44,278 bases of DNA from an uncultured bacterium. Its GTDB lineage: Bacteria > DUMJ01. This document shows, in pieces, positions 18,444 through 27,377 of this stretch. The number at the start of each line of letters is the position of its first letter. Position 1 is the first letter of the stretch. The DNA is taken from the NCBI GenBank assembly GCA_937958695.1, contig CALGNK010000005.1, positions 1 to 44,278 on the forward strand, written 5' to 3'. A model generated the notes under the pieces. That model did no database searches. It worked only from the letters and a program-made list of their open reading frames with translations, and had not been told where the DNA came from. The translations under genes and the position numbers were made by a program.

Positions 18444-19806
18444 ATTTTACATTAAAATCTTGTTTTTATTGTCTATTTTACTCTTATATAATATCCAATT
18501 ATCTTTCTCTAACAGTATCTCTGTTTCTGATGATGAGACTATCTACGCTATTACAAATCCTGATGGAAGAATAGAGAAGATTGTTGTTATAAATTGGATA
18601 AGAATAGAGGGAAATGGTAACTATGTTGTATATGATAATGCTAGTAATCTTAGGAACGTTAGGAAGCTTTTAGGAGATGGAAGGGTATCTCTAGAGGGAA
18701 ATAAGGTAAAGATAGAAGGTAAAGTTAACGGCATATCGGACATATACTATAGAGGGGAAACAGATAAGAAGCTTCCTGTCTCTCTTAGTGTTGCTTATTA
18801 TCTTAATAAAAAGAAGGTACAGTATAGGGACGCAAAAGATAAGAATGGAACCTTGAAGATTGAATTTACTCTGAAAAATAGAACGGTAAATAGGGTAAAG
18901 ATAAAGGATAGAATAGAAGAGGTTTATACTCCATTTACAGTTATAATAACTACTAACTTACCAGTTTCTAAGATAAAAGATATCAGGGTCTCTAGTGGAG
19001 GAACGGTTACAACTGCTGGTAGTAATATAACAGTAAATATAATGGGAATGCCCCAGCCAGAGTTTAAAGGTTGGCTAGAGGTAAGTATGGATAAGATATC
19101 ATTGGGTTCTATTCAGGTGGTATTAATGCCATCCTCTCCAGCATTGGCAGGTTTACTCAACAGTATCAGTGAGTATATGAGTGGGATAGAGCAGATAGAC
19201 CAGATACTCAAGTTCCAGCAGGACATCTTAAAGCAGATGGCTCAGGAGATAGGAATTACTTTGAATAATGGTAATGTAGAAGATTCTTTAGACAATATTG
19301 GTCGGATAAAAGATGGTTTAGATGCACAGATTAAGTTGCTAGATGGTCTAGATAAAGATATTACTAGAATGATTGAAAGGAATAGAAAGATGATAAGTCT
19401 TACTAAAGAGAATAATAAGGGTTTACTTGATTTATTAGAGGAAGAGATTAAAGATTTAGAGTCACTAAGATCAAAGATAAAGGCTCTCAAAGAGAGTAGT
19501 ATGGAGATTTATAAACTCTTGTTAGATATACCTTTAGAGAGTATAAAGAGTATAATTGCTAGTTTGTCAAGGATACAGATGAGCTTAAATGCATTAGCGG
19601 AAAGTGGAACCGTTGGTTTTTTTATGATACCTGGGCTTAATATGGTGCGAGAAGGGATAAAGACCGCTAAGTCAGAGTTAGAAAAGAATAAGGAGAAGAT
19701 GGACATCCTTGAAAGATTAGCTAAGAATTACAACTCCTTTATAGGAAGACCTAACAATGCCAAGAAGAGTAGTGTTAAGTTTGTCTACCATATAAAGTTC
19801 GAGTAA
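18430..19806 (+). CDS. Periplasmic coiled-coil protein linked to the MMPL exporter
   Basis: About 458 residues. An N-terminal signal or anchor segment (IKILFLLSILLLYNIQLSFS) is followed by a beta-rich region to about residue 230. It has recurring phrases such as VRKLLGDGRVSLEGNKVKIE and FTLKNRTVNRVKIKDRIEE. Residues about 235-450 are helical with long coiled coils (LDAQIKLLDGLDKDITRMIE, LLEEEIKDLESLRSKIKALK). I do not recognise the family. The coiled-coil part recalls YhgE/Pip or adaptor-like proteins that accompany MMPL exporters, so a periplasmic partner is the inference. ATG at 18430 follows GAGGATAAGG; GTG at 18418 is the alternative. Confidence 0.75.
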   Translation: MKKIEFYIKILFLLSILLLYNIQLSFSNSISVSDDETIYAITNPDGRIEKIVVINWIRIEGNGNYVVYDNASNLRNVRKLLGDGRVSLEGNKVKIEGKVNGISDIYYRGETDKKLPVSLSVAYYLNKKKVQYRDAKDKNGTLKIEFTLKNRTVNRVKIKDRIEEVYTPFTVIITTNLPVSKIKDIRVSSGGTVTTAGSNITVNIMGMPQPEFKGWLEVSMDKISLGSIQVVLMPSSPALAGLLNSISEYMSGIEQIDQILKFQQDILKQMAQEIGITLNNGNVEDSLDNIGRIKDGLDAQIKLLDGLDKDITRMIERNRKMISLTKENNKGLLDLLEEEIKDLESLRSKIKALKESSMEIYKLLLDIPLESIKSIIASLSRIQMSLNALAESGTVGFFMIPGLNMVREGIKTAKSELEKNKEKMDILERLAKNYNSFIGRPNNAKKSSVKFVYHIKFE

Positions 19807-19809
19807 TTT

Positions 19810-19839
19810 TTGACAAGGTATTGACTTTTATGCTATACT
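19810..19839 (+). promoter_or_regulatory. trp operon promoter
   Basis: TTGACA (19810-19815), an 18-nt spacer and TATACT (19834-19839) with a TGC extension just before the -10. The leader is only about 45 nt, too short for a T-box or a peptide attenuator. Confidence 0.85.
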
Positions 19840-19852
19840 CTTAGGCAACTTT

Positions 19853-19905
19853 TAGTTTAGATTAGATTGAGAAAGGAGAGTTGAGTTAAGATGAGAAGAG
19901 AAGAG
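19853..19905 (+). promoter_or_regulatory. Candidate TRAP (MtrB) binding site over the trpE start
   Basis: (T/G)AG triplets begin at 19853, 19858, 19863, 19869, 19876, 19883, 19893, 19898 and 19903, with spacers of 2, 2, 3, 4, 4, 7, 2 and 2 nt; an AAG at 19888 fills the largest gap. TRAP binds about 11 such triplets with short spacers. The series covers the ribosome-binding site (AAGGAG 19873-19878) and the start codon at 19891, so tryptophan-dependent block of translation is possible. The local purine bias could produce a similar pattern by chance. Confidence 0.35.
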
Positions 19906-21300
19906 TTCTTCTCTTTAGCAGAAAAGTATAGAGTATTTCCCGTTTTTAAAGAGGTATTACAGGATACAGAAACCCCTATCAGCCTTCTGTCTAGAGTTAT
20001 TTCTTATCCGTATATCTTTCTCTTGGAGAGCGTAGAAAAAGGAGAATATCTTGGCAGGTACTCTTTTCTTGGATGGACTCCTAGGGAGGTGTATGAGATA
20101 TATGATGATCCATTTCCTGTTTTAGAGAAAGCGTTAGAAAAGGATGTATACTCTTTCCCTAATTTCCCTAGATTCTGGGGAGGTCTAGTAGGTTATATCA
20201 GTTATGATGCGGTAAGATATATAGAAAAGATCCCTTATTCTCCCAAGAAGGATGTTGTAAATTTTCCTAAAGGGGCATTCATTAGGCCTGATTTTGTTGT
20301 TGCCTTTGACCATGTAAAGAATAGAATGAGTGCTATTACCGATGTAGCTATCAATGGTAACGAGTCTAACATCTACAATTCTAGTTGTGAGAAGCTTGCA
20401 TATGCTTTAGATATACTCAATCTACCAAGGAAAGATATGGATGACTTTAACTCTCAAGATGACCTAAAGATAGAAAGAGCTATATCTAAGGATGATTTTG
20501 AAAGGGCTGTGGAAGTTGCCGTTGAATATATAAAGATGGGTGAGGCATTTCAAATAGTTCTTTCTCAGAGATTTTCCTTTGATGCTAATATTATAGATCC
20601 TCTTCAGCTTTATAGGGCTTTAAGATTCATAAATCCATCCCCCTATATGTTCTTTTTAAAGTTTAAAGATACCTATGTCATTGGCTCTTCCCCTGAGGTT
20701 CTAGTAAGGGTAGAGAATGGGATAGTTGAGGTTAGGCCTATAGCTGGCACAAGAAAGAGGGGGATGAATTTAGAAGAGGATAAGAGATTAGAGGAAGAGC
20801 TACTTAGTAATGAAAAAGAGAGGGCTGAACATATTATGTTGGTAGATCTAGGCAGAAACGACGTTGGAAGGGTATCTAGCCCTGGAACTGTTAGGGTAGA
20901 TAAGCTGATGGATATAGAGAGATATTCCCATGTGATGCATATAGTAAGTAGTGTGAAGGGGAAATTAAAACCTGATTTAGATTGTGTTTCTGCCCTTAAG
21001 GCTAGTTTCCCTGCTGGAACCGTCTCTGGAGCACCAAAGGTGAGGGCTATGGAGATAATAGAAGAGTTAGAACCATTTAATAGGGGACCATATGCTGGAG
21101 GGGTAGGATATGTAACACCAGATGGAAATATGGATACCTGTATAGCCATAAGGAGTGTATTTATAAAAGGTAATTTTGGTTATACACAAGCTGGAGCAGG
21201 AATAGTGTATGACTCTATCCCAGAGGCTGAGTATTATGAGACCATCAATAAATCAAAGGCAATGGTAGAGGCATTAAGATTGGCAAGGAGGTCAAGATGA
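19891..21300 (+). CDS. trpE: Anthranilate synthase component I
   Basis: 469 residues, converting chorismate and ammonia to anthranilate. The N-terminal feedback region has FLLESVEKGEYLGRYSFLG, the tryptophan-binding LLES type. The catalytic C-terminal half includes GEAFQIVLSQRF, PSPYMFFLKF, IAGTRKRG, EHIMLVDLGRNDVGRVS, FPAGTVSGAPKVRAMEII and GAGIVYDS, all standard. It heads a complete trpEGDCFBA operon, and trpG starts inside its stop codon (4-nt overlap). The length and the LLES motif favour TrpE over PabB. Confidence 0.96.
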   Translation: MRREEFFSLAEKYRVFPVFKEVLQDTETPISLLSRVISYPYIFLLESVEKGEYLGRYSFLGWTPREVYEIYDDPFPVLEKALEKDVYSFPNFPRFWGGLVGYISYDAVRYIEKIPYSPKKDVVNFPKGAFIRPDFVVAFDHVKNRMSAITDVAINGNESNIYNSSCEKLAYALDILNLPRKDMDDFNSQDDLKIERAISKDDFERAVEVAVEYIKMGEAFQIVLSQRFSFDANIIDPLQLYRALRFINPSPYMFFLKFKDTYVIGSSPEVLVRVENGIVEVRPIAGTRKRGMNLEEDKRLEEELLSNEKERAEHIMLVDLGRNDVGRVSSPGTVRVDKLMDIERYSHVMHIVSSVKGKLKPDLDCVSALKASFPAGTVSGAPKVRAMEIIEELEPFNRGPYAGGVGYVTPDGNMDTCIAIRSVFIKGNFGYTQAGAGIVYDSIPEAEYYETINKSKAMVEALRLARRSR

Positions 21301-21860
21301 TACTCCTTATAGATAATTATGATTCATTTACTTATAATCTTGTCCAGTATATAGAGGAATTGGGGGAGGATGTGGTTGTATTTAGGAATGATGCTATCTC
21401 CTTAGAAGAGATTAAGAGGTTAAACCCTTCTGGGATAGTTATATCTCCAGGTCCTTCTTCCCCTGACAACGCCGGTATTTCAGTAGAGGTTATAAAGAAT
21501 TTCTACAGAGAAAAACCTATCCTCGGGGTATGTCTAGGACATCAAGCTATAGGATACGCCTTTGGTGCGAAGGTGGTAAAAGCAAACGTTCCTGTTCACG
21601 GTAAAATATCACTTATCTATCATAGAGGGGAAGATATCTATAGAAATGTTCCTAATCCATTCTATGCAACTAGGTATCACTCATTGATAGTTACCGATAT
21701 ACCTCAAGTCTTTGAAGTCTCAAGCTGGACAGAAGACAACATTATAATGGGAATAAGACTAAAGGATTATCCTGTTTTTGGTGTACAGTTTCATCCCGAG
21801 TCTTGTATGACAGAGTATGGTAAGGTAATCCTGAATAATTTTTTAGAGGAGGTTAGATAA
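21297..21860 (+). CDS. trpG: Anthranilate synthase component II (glutamine amidotransferase)
   Basis: 187 residues of class I glutamine amidotransferase, delivering ammonia from glutamine to TrpE. The nucleophile is in GVCLGHQAIGYAFG (Cys near residue 79), and the His-Glu pair is in FGVQFHPESCMTEYG. The glutamine pocket is NYDSFTYNLVQYIEELGE at the N-terminus. It is not fused to trpD. It may also serve folate synthesis (PabA), since no separate pabA is seen here. ATGA overlap with trpE; trpD starts after one base. Confidence 0.95.
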   Translation: MILLIDNYDSFTYNLVQYIEELGEDVVVFRNDAISLEEIKRLNPSGIVISPGPSSPDNAGISVEVIKNFYREKPILGVCLGHQAIGYAFGAKVVKANVPVHGKISLIYHRGEDIYRNVPNPFYATRYHSLIVTDIPQVFEVSSWTEDNIIMGIRLKDYPVFGVQFHPESCMTEYGKVILNNFLEEVR

Positions 21861-21861
21861 G

Positions 21862-22836
21862 ATGAGTATAGATGTCTTAGTTAGGCTATCTAGAGGAGAA
21901 CATCTAGATCTAGAAACTACATATATGATTGTCAAGAGGATAGCTGAAGACAGTATAACCGAATCTCAACTTGGAGCTTTACTTATGGGATTAAGGTTGA
22001 AAGGGGAAACTCCTGAAGAGATTGCTGGTTTTGTAAAATGTCTAAGGGAGATGTCTATAAAGGTTCCAAATAATAGATTGGCTATAGATGTATGTGGAAC
22101 AGGTGGAGATAGGAGTGGGACATTTAACATCTCTACTGCGGTTGCGCTTTTACTTCCTAGATATGGGGTAGCGGTTGCGAAACATGGAAATAGATCTGCC
22201 TCTAGCAGGTCTGGTAGTATTGATGTTATAGAGGCTCTTGGGATAAAGTATTCGAATGACCCTAAGGTTGTAGCCCAAGAGATAGATGAGAAGGGAATTT
22301 CTTTCATATTTGCTCAATATTTTCATCCAGTAGTAGGGAAGGTTGCTAAGGTTAGGAGAGAGATGGGTTTTGGTACCATATTCAATCTATTAGGTCCCCT
22401 ATTAAATCCAGCTAGACTTAAGGCTCAACTTATAGGTGTCTATAGCGAAGAGGCTTTAGATAAAATTTCAGAAGTAGTAAGACTCCTTCAGATGCATAGA
22501 ACTGTAATAGTTCACGGGATTGAAGACCATCTAGATGAGGTCTCTATATCTGGTCCAACTAAGGTGGCTTTCATAGAGGATTCTATGATAAAGACGTTCG
22601 TGTTTGATCCAAGGGATATAGGGCTAAAGTTATACCCTCTTGAGAGTATAAAGGGTGGGGATGCTAAGGATAATGCTGAAATTATAAAAGCAGTATTAAA
22701 TGGTGAAGGGACAGAGGCTCAGAGGATGGTTGTTGCTCTAAATACCGCCTTTTCTCTATGGGCAGCGGGAGAGATAGATGATATAGAAGAAGGGATAAGG
22801 ATGGTAGGGGGTGATTTACATCTCAATCTTGGATAA
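21862..22836 (+). CDS. trpD: Anthranilate phosphoribosyltransferase
   Basis: 324 residues. Transfers phosphoribose from PRPP to anthranilate. The PRPP loop is DVCGTGGDRSGTFNIST, followed by KHGNRSASSRSGSIDVIEAL for the anthranilate site and FNLLGPLLNPARLKAQLIGV. The Mg-binding DE pair appears as DEVSISGPT. The length is slightly short compared with the usual 335-345 residues, mainly at the C-terminus, which overlaps the trpC start. Confidence 0.96.
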   Translation: MSIDVLVRLSRGEHLDLETTYMIVKRIAEDSITESQLGALLMGLRLKGETPEEIAGFVKCLREMSIKVPNNRLAIDVCGTGGDRSGTFNISTAVALLLPRYGVAVAKHGNRSASSRSGSIDVIEALGIKYSNDPKVVAQEIDEKGISFIFAQYFHPVVGKVAKVRREMGFGTIFNLLGPLLNPARLKAQLIGVYSEEALDKISEVVRLLQMHRTVIVHGIEDHLDEVSISGPTKVAFIEDSMIKTFVFDPRDIGLKLYPLESIKGGDAKDNAEIIKAVLNGEGTEAQRMVVALNTAFSLWAAGEIDDIEEGIRMVGGDLHLNLG

Positions 22837-23575
22837 GATAGTTCAAGACAAACTGTGTGAAATACCATCCTTAGAACGCTATAGAGGACAGTATAGATTG
22901 GTAAGATCTAAATTTAAAGATATCTTTATTGATGGAAAGATCGCTTTTATTGGAGAGGTAAAGCCTGCCTCACCTGTGAAGGGAGAATTTAGAAGTAGAG
23001 ATAACCTAGATCTTACAGTAAAGGAACTAGCTATGACTCCTATTTCTGCTATCTCTGTATTAACCGATAGTCATTTTAATGCAAGTATAGATAACATAAC
23101 CCTAGTAAAAAGATATACAGACGTTCCTATATTGAGAAAGGACTTTATAATAGACGAACTACAGATTTTTGAGTCTAGTTTTTATGATGTAGATGCTATA
23201 CTTCTTATCGCTAAGATATTAGACAAAGAATTGTTTAAGACTTTATATGGCTTATCTATCTCCTTAGGTATTGAACCAGTTATTGAGGTTTATAGTCTAG
23301 AAGATCTAGAAAAGGCACTTGAGCTTAATCCAAGTATAATTCTTGTAAATAATAGGAATCTAGAAACCTTTGAGGTCGATATAAGACACACAGAGGAGAT
23401 AAAAAGATACATACCCAAAGGTATAAGAGTAATAAGTGCTAGTGGTATATCTAATAGAGAAGATATTAGATATCTTAGAAATCTTGGTATAGATGGGGTT
23501 CTGGTAGGAGAGGCTATAATGAAAGCCGGTAATATTAGGGAAAAGATTATGGAGCTGATGAACTTTGAAGATTAA
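22811..23575 (+). CDS. trpC: Indole-3-glycerol-phosphate synthase
   Basis: A 254-residue TIM barrel that closes the indole ring from CdRP. Catalytic-site motifs are IGEVKPASPVKGEF (Lys and Ser), ISVLTDSHFNA, VPILRKDFIID, DAILLIAKIL, VEVYSLEDLEKAL-type strand 6, NNRNLETFEVD and ASGISNREDI. The GTG at 22811 gives a start inside trpD; a TTG at 22829 would also work and begins LDKIVQDK, where many homologues begin, so the start is uncertain by six codons. Confidence 0.95.
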   Translation: MIYISILDKIVQDKLCEIPSLERYRGQYRLVRSKFKDIFIDGKIAFIGEVKPASPVKGEFRSRDNLDLTVKELAMTPISAISVLTDSHFNASIDNITLVKRYTDVPILRKDFIIDELQIFESSFYDVDAILLIAKILDKELFKTLYGLSISLGIEPVIEVYSLEDLEKALELNPSIILVNNRNLETFEVDIRHTEEIKRYIPKGIRVISASGISNREDIRYLRNLGIDGVLVGEAIMKAGNIREKIMELMNFED

Positions 23576-24197
23576 GATATGTGGTATTACAAGGGTTGAG
23601 GATGCCTTACTGGCAGGTCAATTGGGTGCTTGGGCGATAGGGTTGATATTTGTCTCAACAAGTCCTAGGATGTTAACATTAGAGAAAGCTTTGAAAATAA
23701 TAGATGCTTTAGAGAGGTCTTATCCAAAGGTATTAAAGATAGGTGTATTTGCAGACCAGCCAGAAGATTTTATCTCTAGTGTAAGTGAGTTATGTAAGCT
23801 TAATGGTATACAGTTTCATGGAGAAGAACCACCAGAATTTATAGATAGGTTTCATTGTAGCCTTAAGATCAAGGCATTCATAATTACTGATATTGGCTTA
23901 GAGAGTCTATTAGAAAAAATAAGGCTTTATAGAGACTGTTTACCCCTTTTGGATTTACCTAAAGGAAAGAGTGTATCACAGGATTTATTATTTACTTACG
24001 CCTCAGAGTTAAAAAATCATAATATTGAATTTATTATTGCTGGTGGAATAGGTCCAGAGAATATAAATAGGTTTATTCCTTTATCTCCCTATGCGATTGA
24101 TATCGCTAGAGGTGTAGAGATTTCTCCTGGCATAAAGGATAAAGAAAAGTTAATAGAGATATTTAGGATAGTAAAAGGAGATGAGATCAATGTATAA
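23565..24197 (+). CDS. trpF: Phosphoribosylanthranilate isomerase
   Basis: A 210-residue TIM barrel performing the Amadori rearrangement PRA to CdRP. The general base Cys is in [12 protein letters not shown] (residue 6), and the general acid Asp is in LLDLPKGKS. The phosphate site is [10 protein letters not shown] near residue 160. TTG start at 23565, inside the end of trpC. The trpB start lies inside its end, so the whole operon is coupled. Confidence 0.94.
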   Translation: MKIKICGITRVEDALLAGQLGAWAIGLIFVSTSPRMLTLEKALKIIDALERSYPKVLKIGVFADQPEDFISSVSELCKLNGIQFHGEEPPEFIDRFHCSLKIKAFIITDIGLESLLEKIRLYRDCLPLLDLPKGKSVSQDLLFTYASELKNHNIEFIIAGGIGPENINRFIPLSPYAIDIARGVEISPGIKDKEKLIEIFRIVKGDEINV

Positions 24198-25368
24198 CTT
24201 ACCTGATGAACGAGGTTATTTTGGAGAATATGGTGGAAGATTTGTTCCAGAGACACTTATGGAGCCACTCTTACAGTTAGAAGATGCTTATAATAGGATA
24301 AAGAATGATGAATTTTTCTGGCAAGATTATAATAGACTTCTGCAGGATTATGTAGGTAGACCAACGCCTTTATACTATGCGGGTAGACTTTCGGAGAAAC
24401 TTGGTTTTAAGGTTTATCTCAAAAGGGAAGATCTCTGTCACACCGGTGCTCACAAGATAAATAACTGTATAGGTCAGGCTCTTTTAGCTATAAAGATGGG
24501 AAAGTCTAGAATTATAGCAGAAACAGGAGCGGGACAGCATGGGGTAGCTACCGCTACTGTGGCTAGTCTTCTTGGGCTAAGATGTACTATATATATGGGT
24601 GAGGAAGATATGGCACGCCAAAAGATGAATGTATTTAGGATGAAACTGTTAGGGGCAGAAGTTATTCCAGTGTCTAGTGGAAGTAAAACCCTTAAGGAGG
24701 CTATAAATTCTGCCTTAAGAGATTGGGTTACAAATATAGATGATACTTATTATCTGATAGGTTCTGTGATAGGTCCTCATCCTTACCCTATGATAGTAAG
24801 GGATTTTCAGTCAGTAATAGGTAAGGAGGCTAGAAAGCAGATTTTAGAAAAGGAGGAGAGACTTCCAGATTATGTAGTTGCCTGTGTTGGAGGAGGAAGT
24901 AACTCTATTGGGATTTTCTATCCATTTTTAGAGGATGATGTGAAGCTGATTGGTGTGGAAGGTGGCGGTTTAGGATTGGAAACTAAGAAGCATGCTGCAA
25001 GTATATCTAACAGTCAGATCGGCATCTTACATGGTTGTAAGATGTATCTTATGCAGGAAGAGTATGGAAATATAATGAATACATACTCAGTCTCTGCGGG
25101 GTTGGATTATCCAGGTGTTGGTCCAGAGCATAGTTATCTGAAAGATATAGGAAGGGTAAGGTATGATTATGCTACAGATGATATAGCACTTAAAGGTTTT
25201 AAGGAGCTTTCTCAGCTTGAGGGGATAATTCCAGCCCTAGAAAGTGCACATGCGGTTGGCTATCTTTTTGTAAGCGATATACCAAAAGATTCTATAGTGA
25301 TAGTAAACCTCTCTGGGAGAGGGGATAAGGATATAGATATTGTAATGAGGGAGATAAATTATGAATAG
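24190..25368 (+). CDS. trpB: Tryptophan synthase beta chain
   Basis: About 392 residues (TrpB1 type). The PLP enzyme joins indole and serine. The PLP lysine is in [20 protein letters not shown], and the phosphate loop is [22 protein letters not shown] at the N-terminus and the alpha-chain channel residues are standard. ATG codons at 24181 and 24190 are in frame. AAAGGAG (24174-24180) is directly before the first and 9 nt before the second, so 24190 is preferred. It overlaps trpA by 8 nt. Confidence 0.96.
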   Translation: MYNLPDERGYFGEYGGRFVPETLMEPLLQLEDAYNRIKNDEFFWQDYNRLLQDYVGRPTPLYYAGRLSEKLGFKVYLKREDLCHTGAHKINNCIGQALLAIKMGKSRIIAETGAGQHGVATATVASLLGLRCTIYMGEEDMARQKMNVFRMKLLGAEVIPVSSGSKTLKEAINSALRDWVTNIDDTYYLIGSVIGPHPYPMIVRDFQSVIGKEARKQILEKEERLPDYVVACVGGGSNSIGIFYPFLEDDVKLIGVEGGGLGLETKKHAASISNSQIGILHGCKMYLMQEEYGNIMNTYSVSAGLDYPGVGPEHSYLKDIGRVRYDYATDDIALKGFKELSQLEGIIPALESAHAVGYLFVSDIPKDSIVIVNLSGRGDKDIDIVMREINYE

Positions 25369-26140
25369 AATAGCTGATGCCTTTACCAAAGCCAAGTCTG
25401 ATAATAGGATATGTTTTATCCCATTCTGCGAATTTGGTTATCCTAGTTTAGAAGAATTTTCTAAGATAATAGATATAATCTGTAAGTATGGGGATATCGT
25501 AGAGGTAGGAATCCCATTTTCAGATCCTATAGCAGATGGTCCCATAATTCAGAAGGCAAGTAATATTGCCTTAAAAAATGGAGCTAATCTTTCTAAAGCC
25601 TTTGAATGGCTCTATAATTTTAGAAAATATAATACTTCTATCCCAGTAGTCTTTATGCTTTACTATAACCTTATACACTATGTAGGTGTGAGAGAGTTCT
25701 TTAAGATAGCAAAAGATATAGATTTAGATGGAGTAATAATTCCTGATCTTCCCATAGAGGAATCAGATAATGTCTATCCTTACAAAGATGGTGTATCAGT
25801 TATATGGCTAGCTTCAGTTACAACAAGTGATAAGAGATTAGAAAAGATCGTAGAAAAGAGTGATAGTTTTGTATATTGTGTTTCGGTTAAAGGTGTCACT
25901 GGACCTAGAGAGGAGATTTCAAAGGACGGACTAGATTTGATTAGGAGGATAAAAAGGATTTCGAATATTCCTACTGTGCTAGGTTTTGGCTTAAAGAGTA
26001 AGGATCAGATAAGGAGTCTTGTCGGTATAGCAGATGGAGTTATTGTGGGAAGTGAGATAGTTAGAATTGTAGAAGATCTAGATGATAGTAAATTGGTAAG
26101 ATTTTTGGAAGAATTAAAGTCTGCCACATCTATGTTATAA
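25361..26140 (+). CDS. trpA: Tryptophan synthase alpha chain
   Basis: A 259-residue TIM barrel that cleaves indole-3-glycerol phosphate to indole for TrpB. The catalytic Glu is in [21 protein letters not shown]-type strand 2 (EVGIPFSDP), the catalytic Asp in [13 protein letters not shown], and the phosphate site in [13 protein letters not shown] and [10 protein letters not shown]. It is the last trp gene. DUF951 begins 8 nt later, and no terminator hairpin is visible between them. Confidence 0.96.
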   Translation: MNRIADAFTKAKSDNRICFIPFCEFGYPSLEEFSKIIDIICKYGDIVEVGIPFSDPIADGPIIQKASNIALKNGANLSKAFEWLYNFRKYNTSIPVVFMLYYNLIHYVGVREFFKIAKDIDLDGVIIPDLPIEESDNVYPYKDGVSVIWLASVTTSDKRLEKIVEKSDSFVYCVSVKGVTGPREEISKDGLDLIRRIKRISNIPTVLGFGLKSKDQIRSLVGIADGVIVGSEIVRIVEDLDDSKLVRFLEELKSATSML

Positions 26141-26147
26141 TATCTCT

Positions 26148-26351
26148 GTGGAGAAAGATATTATACTACAGCTTAGAAAGAAACATCCCTGTGGTAGTGA
26201 CCTTTGGAGGGTCTTAGAGGTTGGAATTGATGTAAAGATAGAGTGCTTAGGATGCGGTAGAGTAGTAGTTTTGGATAGAGAAGAGATCAATAAGAAGATA
26301 AAGAGGGTATTATTAGATGAGTCTCTCATGGGGTCTAGTAGGTCTACCTAA
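26148..26351 (+). CDS. DUF951 small protein
   Basis: 67 residues with a GTG start. The pattern LRKKHPCGSDLWRVLEVGID and KIECLGCGRVVVLDRE contains a Cys (residue 16) and a CxxC pair, as in DUF951 proteins, which are commonly encoded directly before ychF in Firmicutes. The cysteines suggest a small zinc site. Function unknown. Its last 12 codons overlap the ychF start. Confidence 0.85.
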   Translation: MEKDIILQLRKKHPCGSDLWRVLEVGIDVKIECLGCGRVVVLDREEINKKIKRVLLDESLMGSSRST

Positions 26352-27372
26352 TGTTGGTAAGTCTACACTTTTCAATGCGTTAACCAGGGCAGGTGTCCCT
26401 ACCTCTATATATCCATTTTGCACTATAGAACCACATAAAGGTGTTGTTCAGGTTCCTGACGAAAGACTCTATGCATTGGCTAATATCATAAAACCTGAGA
26501 GGATTATACCTGCGGTTATAGAGTTTTGGGATATTGCAGGACTTATAAGAGGTTCTAGCAAAGGAGAAGGGCTCGGTAACGAGTTTTTGTCTCATATAAG
26601 AAGTGTAGATGGTATTCTTCATATAGTTAGATGTTTTGATTCCCCAAATATCCCTGCCTTAGGAGAAGGGAATCCAATAAAAGACATAGAGCTTATCAAT
26701 ATAGAGTTAGCTCTCTCTGACCTTGCTATAGTAGAGAGAAGATTAGATAGGGTAAGATCTTTAAGGAGAGTAGGGAAGGGAGATCCAGAAGAAGAGGCAG
26801 AGCTGGAGGTTCTTAAGGAAAGACTCCTTAGAGGGGAATCTATAAAGGATCTGCCAATTATCAAAGACTTACCATTACTCTCTTGGAAGCCTGTAATATA
26901 TGTGGCAAATACTGATAGTTTGGATAATCCAAAGGTTTTAGAACTAATTGAGTGGGGAAAAGAGAGAAAAGAGGTTGTTATTCCTGTTTTGGCTAAGATA
27001 GAAGAAGAACTAGCAGAGTTTTCTGATGAGGAAAGGATGGCTTTTCTTAAGGATGGATATGGTGTTGAGGAATCTACACTTCATAGACTTGTTAGGGAGG
27101 CATACAGGTTACTAGGGCTTATAAGTTTTTTTACTATATGGTCTAAAGAGGTTAGGGCTTGGACAGTTGTTTCTGGGACTAAGGCCCCTCAGGCAGCTGG
27201 TAAGATACACTCAGATTTTGAGAAAAACTTTATAAAGGTAGAGGTTGTTCCTGTAGAAAAGCTAATCTTAGCAGAGTCTTGGGCTAAAGCTAGAGAGCTA
27301 GGTTATATAAGGATAGAAGGTAAAGAATATATAGTGAAAGACGGAGATGTCTTATACTTTAAGGCCGGCTAG
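26317..27372 (+). CDS. ychF: Redox-regulated ATPase YchF (Obg family)
   Basis: 351 residues. N-terminal G domain: GLVGLPNVGKSTLFNALTRA (P-loop), then FCTIEPHKGVVQVPDERL. WDIAGLIRGSSKGEGLGNEF is the switch II region. The NKxD box is replaced by a variant (YVANTDSLD), consistent with ATP preference. A coiled-coil insertion and a C-terminal TGS domain (SGTKAPQAAGKIHSDFEKNF) complete the family plan. It binds ribosomes and acts in stress responses. It converges with fhs, 5 nt apart. Confidence 0.96.
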   Translation: MSLSWGLVGLPNVGKSTLFNALTRAGVPTSIYPFCTIEPHKGVVQVPDERLYALANIIKPERIIPAVIEFWDIAGLIRGSSKGEGLGNEFLSHIRSVDGILHIVRCFDSPNIPALGEGNPIKDIELINIELALSDLAIVERRLDRVRSLRRVGKGDPEEEAELEVLKERLLRGESIKDLPIIKDLPLLSWKPVIYVANTDSLDNPKVLELIEWGKERKEVVIPVLAKIEEELAEFSDEERMAFLKDGYGVEESTLHRLVREAYRLLGLISFFTIWSKEVRAWTVVSGTKAPQAAGKIHSDFEKNFIKVEVVPVEKLILAESWAKARELGYIRIEGKEYIVKDGDVLYFKAG

Positions 27373-27377
27373 AGATA

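Noticed and set aside
19840-19890. T-box or peptide attenuator before trpE
   Set aside because: The leader is only about 45 nt and contains no Trp-codon run, specifier loop or terminator.
26619-26864. Antisense open frames opposite ychF, trpE, hoxH and others
   Set aside because: They lie wholly within well-identified genes, lack ribosome-binding sites and show no family resemblance. They are shadows of codon bias.
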